From: JAJPXI01 sp051867655
GTDB taxonomy: Bacteria; Bacillota; Clostridia; Oscillospirales; Oscillospiraceae
DNA: 64,000 nucleotides
NCBI GenBank assembly: GCA_051867655.1
Contig: JBJDYV010000089.1
Location: 29,000 to 92,999, forward strand
Reading direction: 5' to 3'
In this document: positions 15,532 to 24,070 of the stretch, in pieces
How the letters are laid out: each line of letters starts with the position of its first letter
Position numbering within the stretch: the stretch's first letter is position 1
Translations under genes and position numbers: made by a program
Notes under the pieces: model-generated
The model's input: the letters and a program-made list of their open reading frames with translations, nothing else
What the model was told of the DNA's origin: nothing
Databases searched by the model: none

Positions 15532-16167
15532 TTACGCTTTTTCGGTCTTTTTCAAATCAAGCCAAGGAAGGCACTTGCCAAACACGCCGACCAGCTTCCC
15601 CGTCAGCAGAACGGACAGCACTGTTCCGATCCAGACAGAGAGGACTCGTCCGCAAAATACCAGCTCGATCACGATCGCCAGCACTGCCCAGACGGCATCC
15701 CCCGCGATCTTCACTTTGGAAAGAGGTTTTTTATACACTGCGCTGATCGCGCGCATCAATGCATCCGGTGCGGGCAGCATCAGATCAGCGCCCACAATAA
15801 TGACGATTCCCAAGGCTGTCGCCGCAATGCCCAGCAGGCAGATGAGATAGCGCAGCCAAATGGCCGCCCCGTCAAAAAAGAGGAAAAGCATATAGAGATC
15901 GATGATGTAGCCAAAGACGACCGACAACGGAACGATCAAAATAGTCTTCAAATTGATTTTTCGCTGAACCACCAGGATCAGCACAAAACAAAACAGCTGA
16001 AATAAAATGGTCGTGTTGCCAAAGGTCAGCGGCAGGATATTCGATAAAGCGGACGGGATCACGCTGACCGGTGACACACCGGTGTTCGCCTGCTTAATCA
16101 ATACAATGCCAAGCGCCATGACAAACAGTCCGATCACATATTGGGGTAATTGCCGCTTCAACTTCAT
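15532..16167 (-). CDS. YczE/YyaS/YitT-family integral membrane protein
   Basis: 211 residues with about five to six hydrophobic helices and the family-like segments GIVLIKQANTGVSPVSVIPSA and GADLMLPAPDALM. Function of this family is poorly known; YczE of Bacillus is linked to surfactin production and other members are proposed transporters. I start at ATG 16167 (MKLKRQLPQY); a longer open frame adds 30 unlikely residues. The ribosome site is weak. It lies downstream of the LysR gene on the same strand, about 190 bp apart, with a palindrome at 16269-16284 in between. Confidence 0.78.
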   Translation of the reverse strand: MKLKRQLPQYVIGLFVMALGIVLIKQANTGVSPVSVIPSALSNILPLTFGNTTILFQLFCFVLILVVQRKINLKTILIVPLSVVFGYIIDLYMLFLFFDGAAIWLRYLICLLGIAATALGIVIIVGADLMLPAPDALMRAISAVYKKPLSKVKIAGDAVWAVLAIVIELVFCGRVLSVWIGTVLSVLLTGKLVGVFGKCLPWLDLKKTEKA

Positions 16168-16268
16168 AAAACCGCCACACAATAATTCTGAATTTTTTCT
16201 GATTCCAATGGCCGAATTCCATCTGAGCAGATGTTTTTGGCGGAATTGCGCAGCCACCGCTGCGGAAC

Positions 16269-16284
16269 AAACCGTTTGCGGTTT
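16269..16284. promoter_or_regulatory. Palindrome upstream of the YczE-like gene
   Basis: AAACCG, 4 bases, CGGTTT: a perfect 16-bp palindrome about 100 bp before the YczE-like start. It resembles the Rrf2-type half-sites but with a different spacing, so it is probably another regulator's site. Confidence 0.35.
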
Positions 16285-16357
16285 ATTCAGCAGACATCAT
16301 TATAACAGAATCTGCCATGGTGGTGTTATGAAAGGTTTCAATCAATTTATTTAAAAA

Positions 16358-17263
16358 CTATTTTACTGAACGCTTATTCACACATTCCTTTGTAATATCT
16401 CGAAATTGACGTGCCATCGGAGGTAAGTTATTTGCCCACGCCATAATCACACTATTGTTCAAATCATCTCCGTCATCAATATCGACAAATTTGACATTAT
16501 ACGCATCATAGGATCTTGATTCCGAATGTGACATGATCGCCACGCCGAGGCCTGCGCCCACAACACGGTAAATGTCGCTGACCTGCCCCAAGGTTTGAGA
16601 GATTTTGGGGTTAAACCCCCTCTTTTCACAAATCGCGTAAACTTTATCATAGTAGTTCGGCGAACAAGACCGCTCACAAATCAGGAAAGGCTCGTCCTTC
16701 AGCTGCTGCAAATTGATTCTCTCACAGCTCGCCAGCGGGTGTTCCGAATTCAAGAGAACTTTAAATCTCTCATTTCCAACTTCACGATACTTTAAGCCCG
16801 GCATATTGACGAGATTCATTTTGTACAGGATGCCAAGATGCACTGCATGGTTCTGAAATGCCTCAACAACTTTTGAAGAAGTATAATGCAGGATATGGAT
16901 CTTAACATCCGGGTACACTTCACGGAATTTTTTGACCCAGCCGGAAAGCATATTGTCCATAGCCGGTCCGATATATCCGATGTTCAGTGTTTCACCGCCG
17001 AGATTAAATTCCTGGTTGATTTCATTCACCGCGTTTTGGAATGCTTCAACAATTTCGGTGGCAGCCGGAAGAAAGAGTTCCCCCGCGCGTGTGAGTTTGA
17101 CTGATTTCGTATTACGGACCAATAAGGGAGTCCCCAATTTTTTCTCCAGGCTTGAAATGCTGTAACTCAAAGTCGGCTGACTGATGAACATCGCATCGGC
17201 TGCTTTGCTGAAATTCAAGCATTCGGCGACCACTACGAAACGCTTTATATATTCGATATCCAT
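16358..17263 (-). CDS. LysR-family transcriptional regulator
   Basis: 301 residues. The N-terminal winged helix-turn-helix is clear (FSKAADAMFISQPTLSYSISSLEKKLGTPLLVR), followed by a LysR substrate-binding domain with LNIGYIGPAMDNML and VVGAGLGVAIMSHSES. Members usually bind a small effector and control neighbouring genes. The ATG follows GGGAGGACT. Codon and base use are more AT-rich than in the flanking housekeeping genes, in line with an accessory origin. It lies just downstream of the first flavoprotein/ferredoxin operon on the same strand and is the only dedicated regulator in the 15.5-30 kb block, so it probably controls that block. Confidence 0.92.
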   Translation of the reverse strand: MDIEYIKRFVVVAECLNFSKAADAMFISQPTLSYSISSLEKKLGTPLLVRNTKSVKLTRAGELFLPAATEIVEAFQNAVNEINQEFNLGGETLNIGYIGPAMDNMLSGWVKKFREVYPDVKIHILHYTSSKVVEAFQNHAVHLGILYKMNLVNMPGLKYREVGNERFKVLLNSEHPLASCERINLQQLKDEPFLICERSCSPNYYDKVYAICEKRGFNPKISQTLGQVSDIYRVVGAGLGVAIMSHSESRSYDAYNVKFVDIDDGDDLNNSVIMAWANNLPPMARQFRDITKECVNKRSVK

Positions 17264-17300
17264 ATACCCAGTCCTCCCAACATCCCAAATTTTTCATTTT

Positions 17301-17329
17301 ATTATATAATATCAGTTCCGTAAAAGCAA
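17301..17329 (-). promoter_or_regulatory. lysR-gene promoter
   Basis: Minus strand TTGCTT (17329-17324), 17-bp spacer, TATAAT (17306-17301), about 40 bp before the start codon. Confidence 0.6.
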
Positions 17330-17363
17330 GCACTCCGCATCTCCCGGCTCAGGGAGGTTCCGC

Positions 17364-17526
17364 TGCTCACTTTCCAGGCATAAAAAATCCCTCCATAAGA
17401 AACAGTGTTTCACTGTCTCCTATCAGAGGGATTCTGTGAGAACCACCTGCGCATCAAACAGCTTTGATCCGCAAGTGCCCTCGCCCCTTCATCCCAACGG
17501 CGGTCTCGCTCCGCCGTTGGGATGAA
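17364..17526. other. Intergenic stretch with two stem-loops, no gene seen
   Basis: Between the LysR gene and the first ferredoxin gene no coding frame is convincing. One structure pairs AATCCCTC with GAGGGATT and encloses ACAGTG-TTT-CACTGT. The second is a perfect 14-bp stem (CATCCCAACGGCGG, 7-nt loop) near 17490-17525. Neither has a T-run on the minus strand, so they may be RNA stabilising or processing structures at the 3' end of the flavoprotein operon rather than terminators. Confidence 0.5.
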
Positions 17527-17595
17527 ACAGGCTATGGTGGGAAAGGTGAAGGCAAATGAAAGTGTTGGGGATTTATACCGCACAGCAGCCCTGTA

Positions 17596-17814
17596 TCAGC
17601 CCCAGGAGAGCAGGTAGGGCTGTGTCTTGACCGGGGAGACAAAGATGGCCTGAGCGGGACAATCCTCCTCGCAGTACATGCACACGATGCAGTCGTCGAT
17701 ATACTTGATGACGGGCTTGCCGTCAGGGCCCATGCGCAGAACGTCCATGTTGCAGGCCTTTACGCAGATGCCGCAGCCCGTGCATTTTTCCTTATCAATT
17801 GTTTCAATCGCCAT
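17596..17814 (-). CDS. AprB-like 2x[4Fe-4S] ferredoxin, copy 1
   Basis: 72 residues with two four-cysteine motifs: Cys11, 14, 17, 21 and Cys42, 45, 48, 52 (CTGCGICVKAC, CIVCMYCEEDC). It is expected to carry two [4Fe-4S] clusters and pass electrons to or from the FAD of the flavoprotein encoded 18 bp upstream. The layout matches the small subunit of adenylylsulfate-reductase-like enzymes, but the protein is half the size of true AprB (about 150 residues), lacking its C-terminal wrap-around tail. It differs from copy 2 (21952-22170) by one residue (Thr/Met near the C-terminus). Confidence 0.9.
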   Translation of the reverse strand: MAIETIDKEKCTGCGICVKACNMDVLRMGPDGKPVIKYIDDCIVCMYCEEDCPAQAIFVSPVKTQPYLLSWG

Positions 17815-17832
17815 AGTATGTACCTCCTTGCC

Positions 17833-19668
17833 TTACTTTCTTACAGGAGCATCGTCTTCGATGCCTTCCACTTGCTTGCCGTCGATGTGCAGGGGGAACC
17901 GGCGGATGTAGCGCTGCTCATACGGCACGTTGAAATCGGGCCACCACTTTTCGGGGATCTTCTCCTGGGTCAGGGTCATGACGCCGTCCACATCCTTCAG
18001 CTTGATCCACATCAGGCCGTACGGGTCGTCGCGCTTCGGATAGTCCTCCCGGAAGTGGGCGCCGCGGCTCTCCTTGCGCTCCAGGGACGCCCGCAGCTTC
18101 ATCTCCATGTTCAGCGCCATGTTGATGGTCTCGTGCACCAGGCGCAGCTCGTGGAAGTCGTTGGCGTACAGCTTGGGGATCAGCTCCTTGCGGACGTACA
18201 GGATCTGCTGCAGGGCAAGCTGCAGGCGCTCCTCGCTCTTGACGAAGATGACGTAGTAGGGGAAGATGATGGACTGCATGACCTGGGTCACCCACTGGGC
18301 GGACAGGCCGCCGTTCTTCTCCCAGGGCGCGAACACGTAGTCCATGGCCCGGGCGATCTCCTGCTCGCAGATGGGGGTCTCAGGGAGCTCCAGCGCCCGC
18401 TCGGCCGCGGCCTCACCGGCGATGGCGCCGGTCACAGAGCAGTACGCCAGCGCGAAGCCCTGGCCGGGATACTCGGCGCCGCAGGCCCGCGCGCCCAGGC
18501 AGTCGCCGGCGGCGTACAGGCCGGGAACTTCGCTCTCACACTTCTTGTTGATGGGCCACAGGCCGTCGGCCACGTGGGCGGACTGACCCAGGGCGCGGCC
18601 CATGACCATGCGGACCCGGCCGCTCTTGGCCAGGCGCTCGTCATACTCAGAGCGCGGATAGCCCTTGGGACTCTTGTGCATCTCGGCGAACTCGCTCATG
18701 CCGGTACACGTCTGCCAGATGGCGGGAGTAATCCCCTCATAGGCCATAAAGGCCTCCAGGTGGTGGGTGGCCAGCCGGCTCCAGTGCATGCCGGTGACGT
18801 GCTCCTCGCAGTCCAGAGTCGGGGTGTTGGGCTTCTTCTCGCCGGCGAAAGTGCGCAGACGGTCGCGGTCCTTCACGGCCCAGGGCCACGCGGGGAAGTC
18901 CGCGCGCACGGGGTGGGTCTCCTCCCACTCCTTGCCGGTGATGGTGCAGCCGTGACGGTAGGCCATGGCGTCGGCATCGCCGGTGCTCATGCAGCGCAGA
19001 CCGGGAGCCTTCAGACCGGCGGGGCCGGCGCAGAGGATGACAGCCTTGGCCTGGAAGATCAGGGCCTTGTCGCTGTCGGGGGAGATGCCGATGGCGCCGA
19101 CAATCTTGCCGTCCTGCTCCAGAAGCTCAATGATGGTGACGCGGTCCATGAGCTTCACGCCCACCTTCAGCGCCTGATTGCGCATGACGAAACCGATCTG
19201 TCTGGGCGGGAAGCGGTAAGACTGCTGGAACTGCACAGTGCCCATGCCCTTGGGGTTCAGGGGCATAACCACCTGGGGATCGTTGCTCGGCTCCTTGGCC
19301 ACACACTCGTAGGGAACGCCGTTGTGATCCCACCGGTAGACGTGTACGCCCCATTCCACCAGATCGGCCCAGCGGGCGGTGGACTGCGTATAAGTGATCT
19401 CGGACCAGTCACGGTCGTTCATATAGTCGCCCGTGGTGTTGCACACCTGCATCCACTGGTCAATGTTGTGGACTTCGGGGTTAAACGCGGCAAAGGTGTT
19501 GCCGTGGGGAGTCTGGCCGGCCTTGCCGATGGAGCCCTTATCCACGATGACCACATTGGCGCCCTTTTCCTTCGCCTTGATCGCGGCGAAGCAGCCTGCA
19601 ATGCCGCCGCCGACGACCAGGACGTCGGTCTTAATCAGTTCCTGTTCAATTTTGACGGATACTTTCAT
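17833..19668 (-). CDS. AprA-like FAD oxidoreductase (fumarate reductase/SdhA superfamily), copy 1
   Basis: 611 residues, no signal peptide, so cytoplasmic. The FAD-binding dinucleotide fold is at residues 16-45 (VVGGGIAG with the acidic end KGANVVIVDKG), the second FAD segment is LYAAGDCLGARACGAEYPGQGFALA near 395-420, and a helical C-terminal domain with LRASLERKESRGAHFREDYPKRDDP matches the SdhA/FrdA/NadB/AprA superfamily. The lack of an FMN-binding or heme domain and the dedicated 2x[4Fe-4S] partner point to an AprAB-type two-subunit enzyme. No sat, qmo or dsr genes are seen nearby, so APS reduction is unlikely and the substrate is unknown. The operon order is MFS transporter, this gene, ferredoxin. 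The C-terminal third is identical in DNA to copy 2. Confidence 0.88.
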   Translation of the reverse strand: MKVSVKIEQELIKTDVLVVGGGIAGCFAAIKAKEKGANVVIVDKGSIGKAGQTPHGNTFAAFNPEVHNIDQWMQVCNTTGDYMNDRDWSEITYTQSTARWADLVEWGVHVYRWDHNGVPYECVAKEPSNDPQVVMPLNPKGMGTVQFQQSYRFPPRQIGFVMRNQALKVGVKLMDRVTIIELLEQDGKIVGAIGISPDSDKALIFQAKAVILCAGPAGLKAPGLRCMSTGDADAMAYRHGCTITGKEWEETHPVRADFPAWPWAVKDRDRLRTFAGEKKPNTPTLDCEEHVTGMHWSRLATHHLEAFMAYEGITPAIWQTCTGMSEFAEMHKSPKGYPRSEYDERLAKSGRVRMVMGRALGQSAHVADGLWPINKKCESEVPGLYAAGDCLGARACGAEYPGQGFALAYCSVTGAIAGEAAAERALELPETPICEQEIARAMDYVFAPWEKNGGLSAQWVTQVMQSIIFPYYVIFVKSEERLQLALQQILYVRKELIPKLYANDFHELRLVHETINMALNMEMKLRASLERKESRGAHFREDYPKRDDPYGLMWIKLKDVDGVMTLTQEKIPEKWWPDFNVPYEQRYIRRFPLHIDGKQVEGIEDDAPVRK

Positions 19669-19748
19669 GCGTGATCCTCCTTATGGTTTCTGCTGTTGTA
19701 AGCGTTGCGGTTGAAATGAATCTTGATTTTCTGTCCCGCGCAGGGAAA

Positions 19749-21215
19749 TCAGTGCAGGCCCTTCCGGATCGTCTGGTTCGGGCTCGCGGGTCCCTTGGGC
19801 ATCTGGAAGACGAAGGGCACGCACAGGAGCATCAGTACAGTCATCACAATGTAGACGACCCGGAAGCCTCCGGCGTAGTTTTCACCAAACACGGCGACGA
19901 TGACGGTGACGATGGGCACACACAGGGTGCTGCCGATCTGCCGGAACGCGGCCGTCACGCCGTAGATGGTACCGATGTTCTCCGGCATGAGGTCAACTGC
20001 CACATTCGTCATGGTGGGCGACGCGCAGCCGCTGCCCGCGCCCAGGACAAACGCCACAACAAAGAGCCACAGATAGTGCGTCAGATAATCCCCCGCCGAC
20101 TCAGGGACAACGGAATTGGGCAGAGACATCAGGCCCATGATGAGGTAGGACAATGCAATGATCGCGATGATCAGCAGCAGCGGGATGCGGTAGCCGAGCT
20201 TCTTAATCAGGGCCGCGATCACAAGGCCGCACAGGAACCAGCCGATTCCCTTGACCAGAACCACAGCGGCGGCCATGTCGGAGCTGAAGCCGTACACCTT
20301 CTGCGCAAAGGTGGGGATCATCTGGGCCATGCCCAGGGCCACAAAGCCGTAGATGAAGAAGAACACGGTCACGGAGCCGAACCGCTTGTTGAACAGCAGC
20401 TCGCGGTCCACGATGGGATGGCGCGCGGTGCGTACCCGCAGGACAAACAGAACGGCCAGCGCCACGAAAAAGGCGAAGAACAGGATGATTTGGAACAGGA
20501 GACCGGAGTCCACGCCTTTGGTGATGTTCTTGAATTTGGTAATGGCCAGCATCAGGAAGCACACGGCGCCGCACATCAGGGCCGCCCCCAGGAAGTCGAG
20601 CTGCTTGACCGACACGCTCTCATCCCGTTTGCCATTCGGCATAAAGAGCAGGAACGCGAGGATCGCCAGGGCCATCACAATAACGTTGACCCAGAAGATA
20701 CCGCGCCAGCTTCCCGTCAATTTGGTGACCAGAACGCCGAAGTTGGAGCCGATGATCTGGGCCAGCGGAAATACATTGACGGCAAAGCCCATCATCTTGT
20801 GGCGGTTTTTGGGAAAGAGCACGCCCACAAGGGACATGCAGGAGGTGGGCAGACCGCCACCGCCGATGGCCTGGATCGCGCGGAAGAAAATGATCATCCA
20901 GACGGACGGCGCCAGCGCCGAGCCGATGGAGCCGATCGCAAACGTCGCACAGGAAGCAATAACCGCCTGCTTATGGCCGATCAGGTCGCCGATGCGGCCG
21001 ATCATGATCATAGAAGGATATGTAATCAGAGAATAAATGCTCATGACCCAGCTGGCCATAACGAGGTCGGTGCCCAGATCTACCTGAACATCAGTTAGAA
21101 CGGCTGCAATGCTGCTCACATTGATTCCACATAGACACGCGCTGCAGCACGCAACTATAAAAAGCAAAATGTTTTTTGCAGTGAATTCACGTTCACCATT
21201 GATTTTTTGTTCCAT
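19749..21215 (-). CDS. MFS transporter, DHA2/EmrB-QacA type
   Basis: 488 residues with about 14 predicted membrane helices; motif A appears as GRIGDLIGHKQAVI between helices 2 and 3, and IFFRAIQAIGGGGL is typical of the DHA2 drug/proton antiporter branch. Relatives move drugs or organic anions. It is 80 bp upstream of flavoprotein copy 1 on the same strand, so it probably carries that enzyme's substrate or product; direction is unknown. The ATG is preceded by AAGGAAAAGGA. No clear consensus promoter was found in the 395 bp upstream. Confidence 0.88.
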   Translation of the reverse strand: MEQKINGEREFTAKNILLFIVACCSACLCGINVSSIAAVLTDVQVDLGTDLVMASWVMSIYSLITYPSMIMIGRIGDLIGHKQAVIASCATFAIGSIGSALAPSVWMIIFFRAIQAIGGGGLPTSCMSLVGVLFPKNRHKMMGFAVNVFPLAQIIGSNFGVLVTKLTGSWRGIFWVNVIVMALAILAFLLFMPNGKRDESVSVKQLDFLGAALMCGAVCFLMLAITKFKNITKGVDSGLLFQIILFFAFFVALAVLFVLRVRTARHPIVDRELLFNKRFGSVTVFFFIYGFVALGMAQMIPTFAQKVYGFSSDMAAAVVLVKGIGWFLCGLVIAALIKKLGYRIPLLLIIAIIALSYLIMGLMSLPNSVVPESAGDYLTHYLWLFVVAFVLGAGSGCASPTMTNVAVDLMPENIGTIYGVTAAFRQIGSTLCVPIVTVIVAVFGENYAGGFRVVYIVMTVLMLLCVPFVFQMPKGPASPNQTIRKGLH

Positions 21216-21610
21216 GATTCCTTTTCCTTATCTTAGAATATCCCTTTGCAGTGCTTTACAAAATTTTGACGCAGAGACGATGCAAGAAGCTTTCTTTTTC
21301 CTCCCTCAATAAATGATTTCACCTGTGCCTGGATAATTTGATATCTGTGCCGCTGTGGGGGCTGTCACTCCTTTCCGCAAGTCTGACACGGTTCTGTTCC
21401 GCTTGCATTCTTCACAATTCTTGTCACTGAGCTTTCCTTTCTTTTGAACATATTTTATATCATTTTTTGCAAGACGGAAATCGAAATCATTCAACAACTT
21501 ATAAGAAACATCAATAACTGTTTGATTGAATCTTTTTTCAAAATGTTGTATTGTTGTATCATCCTACCAAGAAGATCTGTTTAGTATTTTTGGAAAGAGA
21601 GGTGTCTGAA
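21216..21610. other. AT-rich intergenic region, no convincing gene
   Basis: This space separates the divergent MFS gene (minus) and the 74-codon gene (plus) and should hold both promoters. It is clearly more AT-rich than its neighbours. A 63-codon frame on the minus strand (21306-21497) starts with TTG and lacks a ribosome site. I see no clean -35/-10 pair and no obvious dyad. Confidence 0.5.
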
Positions 21611-21835
21611 ATGGATCTGCACAAGGTGGAATATATCATTCCTCTGACTGGAAGCAAGCTGTTTGACATGGTAATGCACACGACTGCCGAGAAGCTCTGC
21701 GCGGATTTCCCAGGACTTAATTTCGATTACGACGGGATGTCCATCCGTGTCTATGGTGAGTTGGATGACCATTGGTACGAGCTCTATCAGAAAGAGATGT
21801 TCGGCAAGGACGGCGACGAGGCGGAAACCCCCTGA
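21611..21835 (+). CDS. Hypothetical 74-aa protein
   Basis: 74 residues starting MDLHKVEYIIPLTGSKLFDMVMH, with AEKLCADFPGLNFDYDG and a C-terminal acidic stretch. It is soluble with mixed alpha/beta character and a single cysteine. The ATG is preceded by AAAGAGAGGTG. It is the only plus-strand gene in the 15.5-30 kb block, divergent from the MFS gene and placed between the two flavoprotein modules, and it ends before the strong bidirectional terminator. I recognise no family; a regulator or small accessory subunit would fit the position but nothing in the sequence shows it. Confidence 0.6.
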   Translation: MDLHKVEYIIPLTGSKLFDMVMHTTAEKLCADFPGLNFDYDGMSIRVYGELDDHWYELYQKEMFGKDGDEAETP

Positions 21836-21877
21836 TCTGAGCCGCGTTTTCCGGCAGCGTGAATCGAAAGCACAAAC

Positions 21878-21917
21878 AAAAAATTCCCTGTATTCGTACG
21901 AATACAGGGAATTTTTT
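21878..21917. terminator. Perfect 40-bp bidirectional terminator
   Basis: AAAAAATTCCCTGTATTCGT and its exact complement form a continuous palindrome with A6/T6 ends. It lies between the convergent 74-codon gene and ferredoxin copy 2 and ends the Opp-flavoprotein operon. Confidence 0.92.
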
Positions 21918-21951
21918 GTTTGGAACGACAGGATTCAAACGAGGATATATA

Positions 21952-22170
21952 TCAGCCCCAGGAGAGCAGATACGGCTGCATCTTGACCGGGGAGACAAAG
22001 ATGGCCTGGGCGGGACAATCCTCCTCGCAGTACATGCACACGATGCAATCGTCGATATACTTGATGACAGGCTTTCCGTCGGGACCCATACGCAGAACAT
22101 CCATGTTGCAGGCCTTTACGCAGATGCCGCAGCCCGTGCATTTTTCCTTATCAATTGTTTCAATCGCCAT
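21952..22170 (-). CDS. AprB-like 2x[4Fe-4S] ferredoxin, copy 2
   Basis: 72 residues with the same eight cysteines as copy 1 and a single residue change (Met instead of Thr near the C-terminus). DNA differences to copy 1 are confined to the 3' half of the gene; from base 22100 upstream the two copies match exactly. It is the last gene of the operon that begins with the Opp-type importer and is followed by the 40-bp terminator. It is the expected electron partner of flavoprotein copy 2. Confidence 0.9.
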   Translation of the reverse strand: MAIETIDKEKCTGCGICVKACNMDVLRMGPDGKPVIKYIDDCIVCMYCEEDCPAQAIFVSPVKMQPYLLSWG

Positions 22171-22188
22171 AGTATGTACCTCCTTGCC

Positions 22189-24024
22189 TTACTTTCTTAC
22201 AGGAGCATCGTCTTCGATGCCTTCCACTTGCTTGCCGTCGATGTGCAGGGGGAACCGGCGGATGTAGCGCTGCTCATACGGCACGTTGAAATCGGGCCAC
22301 CACTTTTCGGGGATCTTCTCCTGGGTCAGGGTCATGACGCCGTCCACATCCTTCAGCTTGATCCACATCAGGCCGTACGGGTCGTCGCGCTTCGGATAGT
22401 CCTCCCGGAAGTGGGCGCCGCGGCTCTCCTTGCGCTCCAGGGACGCCCGCAGCTTCATCTCCATGTTCAGCGCCATGTTGATGGTCTCGTGCACCAGGCG
22501 CAGCTCGTGGAAGTCGTTGGCGTACAGCTTGGGGATCAGCTCCTTGCGGACGTACAGGATCTGCTGCAGGGCAAGCTGCAGGCGCTCCTCGCTCTTGACG
22601 AAGATGACGTAGTAGGGGAAGATGATGGACTGCATGACCTGGGTCACCCACTGGGCGGACAGGCCGCCGTTCTTCTCCCAGGGCGCGAACACGTAGTCCA
22701 TGGCCCGGGCGATCTCCTGCTCGCAGATGGGGGTCTCAGGGAGCTCCAGCGCCCGCTCGGCCGCGGCCTCACCGGCGATGGCGCCGGTCACAGAGCAGTA
22801 CGCCAGCGCGAAGCCCTGGCCGGGATACTCGGCGCCGCAGGCCCGCGCGCCCAGGCAGTCGCCGGCGGCGTACAGGCCGGGAACTTCGCTCTCACACTTC
22901 TTGTTGATGGGCCACAGGCCGTCGGCCACGTGGGCGGACTGACCCAGGGCGCGGCCCATGACCATGCGGACCCGGCCGCTCTTGGCCAGGCGCTCGTCAT
23001 ACTCGGAGCGCGGATAGCCCTTGGGGCTCTTGTGCATCTCGGCGAACTCGCTCATGCCGGTGCAGGTCTGCCAGATGGCGGGGGTGATGCCCTCATAGGC
23101 CATAAAGGCCTCCAGGTGGTGGGTGGCCAGACGGCTCCAGTGCATGCCGGTGACGTGCTCTTCGCAGTCCAGGGTCGGGGTGTTGGGCTTCAGTTCGCCA
23201 GCGAAGGTGCGCAGGCGGTCGCGGTCCTTCACGGCCCAGGGCCATGCGGGGAAGTCGCAGCGCACGGGGTGGGTCTCCTCCCACTCCTTACCGGTGATGG
23301 TGCAGCCGTGGCGGTAGGCCATGGCGTCGGCATCGCCGGTGCTCATGCAGCGCAGGCCGGGGGACTTCAGGCCGGCGGGGCCGGAGCAGAGAACCACGGA
23401 CTTGGCCTGGAAGATCAGGGCCTTGTCGCTGTCCGGGGAGATGCCGATGGCGCCGACGATCTTGCCGTCCTGCTCCAGCAGGTCGATGATGGTGACACGC
23501 TCCCGCAGGTTGACGCCCACCTTCACGCACTGCTTTCTCATGACGAGAGCATTCTTGCGGGGCGGGAAACGGTAGGACTGCTGGAACTGCACGGTGCCCA
23601 TGCCCTTGGGGTTCAGGGGCATGACCACTTGGGGATCGTTGCTCGGCTCCTTGGCGACGCACTCATAGGGCACACCGTTGTGATCCCAGCGGTAGACGTA
23701 GGCACCCCATTCCACCAGGTCGGCCCAGCGATCGGTGGACTGGGTGTACACGATCCGGGACCAGTCGCGGTCATTCAGATAGTCGCCTGTGGTATTGCAG
23801 ACATGCATCCACTGCTCGATGTCGTGGACTTCGGGATTGAACGCCGCGAACGTATTGCAGTGGGGAGTCTGACCGGCCTTGCCGACCGTGCCCTTGTCCA
23901 CCAAGGTAACGTCCGCACCCTTTTCCTTGGCCTTGATCGCGGCGAAGCAGCCTGCAATGCCGCCGCCGACGACAAGAACATCAGTTTTGATCAGTTCCTG
24001 ATCGATTTTTACCGGTACCTTCAT
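22189..24024 (-). CDS. AprA-like FAD oxidoreductase, copy 2
   Basis: 611 residues, same length and domain layout as copy 1. The two proteins are identical in the C-terminal part but differ at scattered sites in the N-terminal two thirds, including PHCNTF against PHGNTF near the FAD site and FPPRKNALVMRKQ against FPPRQIGFVMRNQ, where substrate-facing segments may lie. This suggests two enzymes with the same electron partner but different substrate tuning. It starts 46 bp after the oppF-like gene, so it belongs to the importer operon; the imported compound or its derivative is the likely substrate. Confidence 0.88.
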   Translation of the reverse strand: MKVPVKIDQELIKTDVLVVGGGIAGCFAAIKAKEKGADVTLVDKGTVGKAGQTPHCNTFAAFNPEVHDIEQWMHVCNTTGDYLNDRDWSRIVYTQSTDRWADLVEWGAYVYRWDHNGVPYECVAKEPSNDPQVVMPLNPKGMGTVQFQQSYRFPPRKNALVMRKQCVKVGVNLRERVTIIDLLEQDGKIVGAIGISPDSDKALIFQAKSVVLCSGPAGLKSPGLRCMSTGDADAMAYRHGCTITGKEWEETHPVRCDFPAWPWAVKDRDRLRTFAGELKPNTPTLDCEEHVTGMHWSRLATHHLEAFMAYEGITPAIWQTCTGMSEFAEMHKSPKGYPRSEYDERLAKSGRVRMVMGRALGQSAHVADGLWPINKKCESEVPGLYAAGDCLGARACGAEYPGQGFALAYCSVTGAIAGEAAAERALELPETPICEQEIARAMDYVFAPWEKNGGLSAQWVTQVMQSIIFPYYVIFVKSEERLQLALQQILYVRKELIPKLYANDFHELRLVHETINMALNMEMKLRASLERKESRGAHFREDYPKRDDPYGLMWIKLKDVDGVMTLTQEKIPEKWWPDFNVPYEQRYIRRFPLHIDGKQVEGIEDDAPVRK

Positions 24025-24070
24025 AAAGTTGACCTCCTTCAGTTTGCTTCCTGTCTGTCAGGTATTTTGT

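Noticed and set aside
21306..21497. 63-codon minus-strand frame upstream of the MFS gene
   Set aside because: TTG start without ribosome site in an AT-rich gap; no recognisable motif.
17596..24024. Dissimilatory sulfate reduction locus (aprBA)
   Set aside because: The flavoprotein/ferredoxin pairs are AprAB-like, but no ATP sulfurylase, Qmo or Dsr genes are seen and the ferredoxin lacks the AprB C-terminal tail.
17596..24024. Composite transposon explaining the two flavoprotein copies
   Set aside because: No transposase, terminal inverted repeats or target-site duplications were found around either copy.
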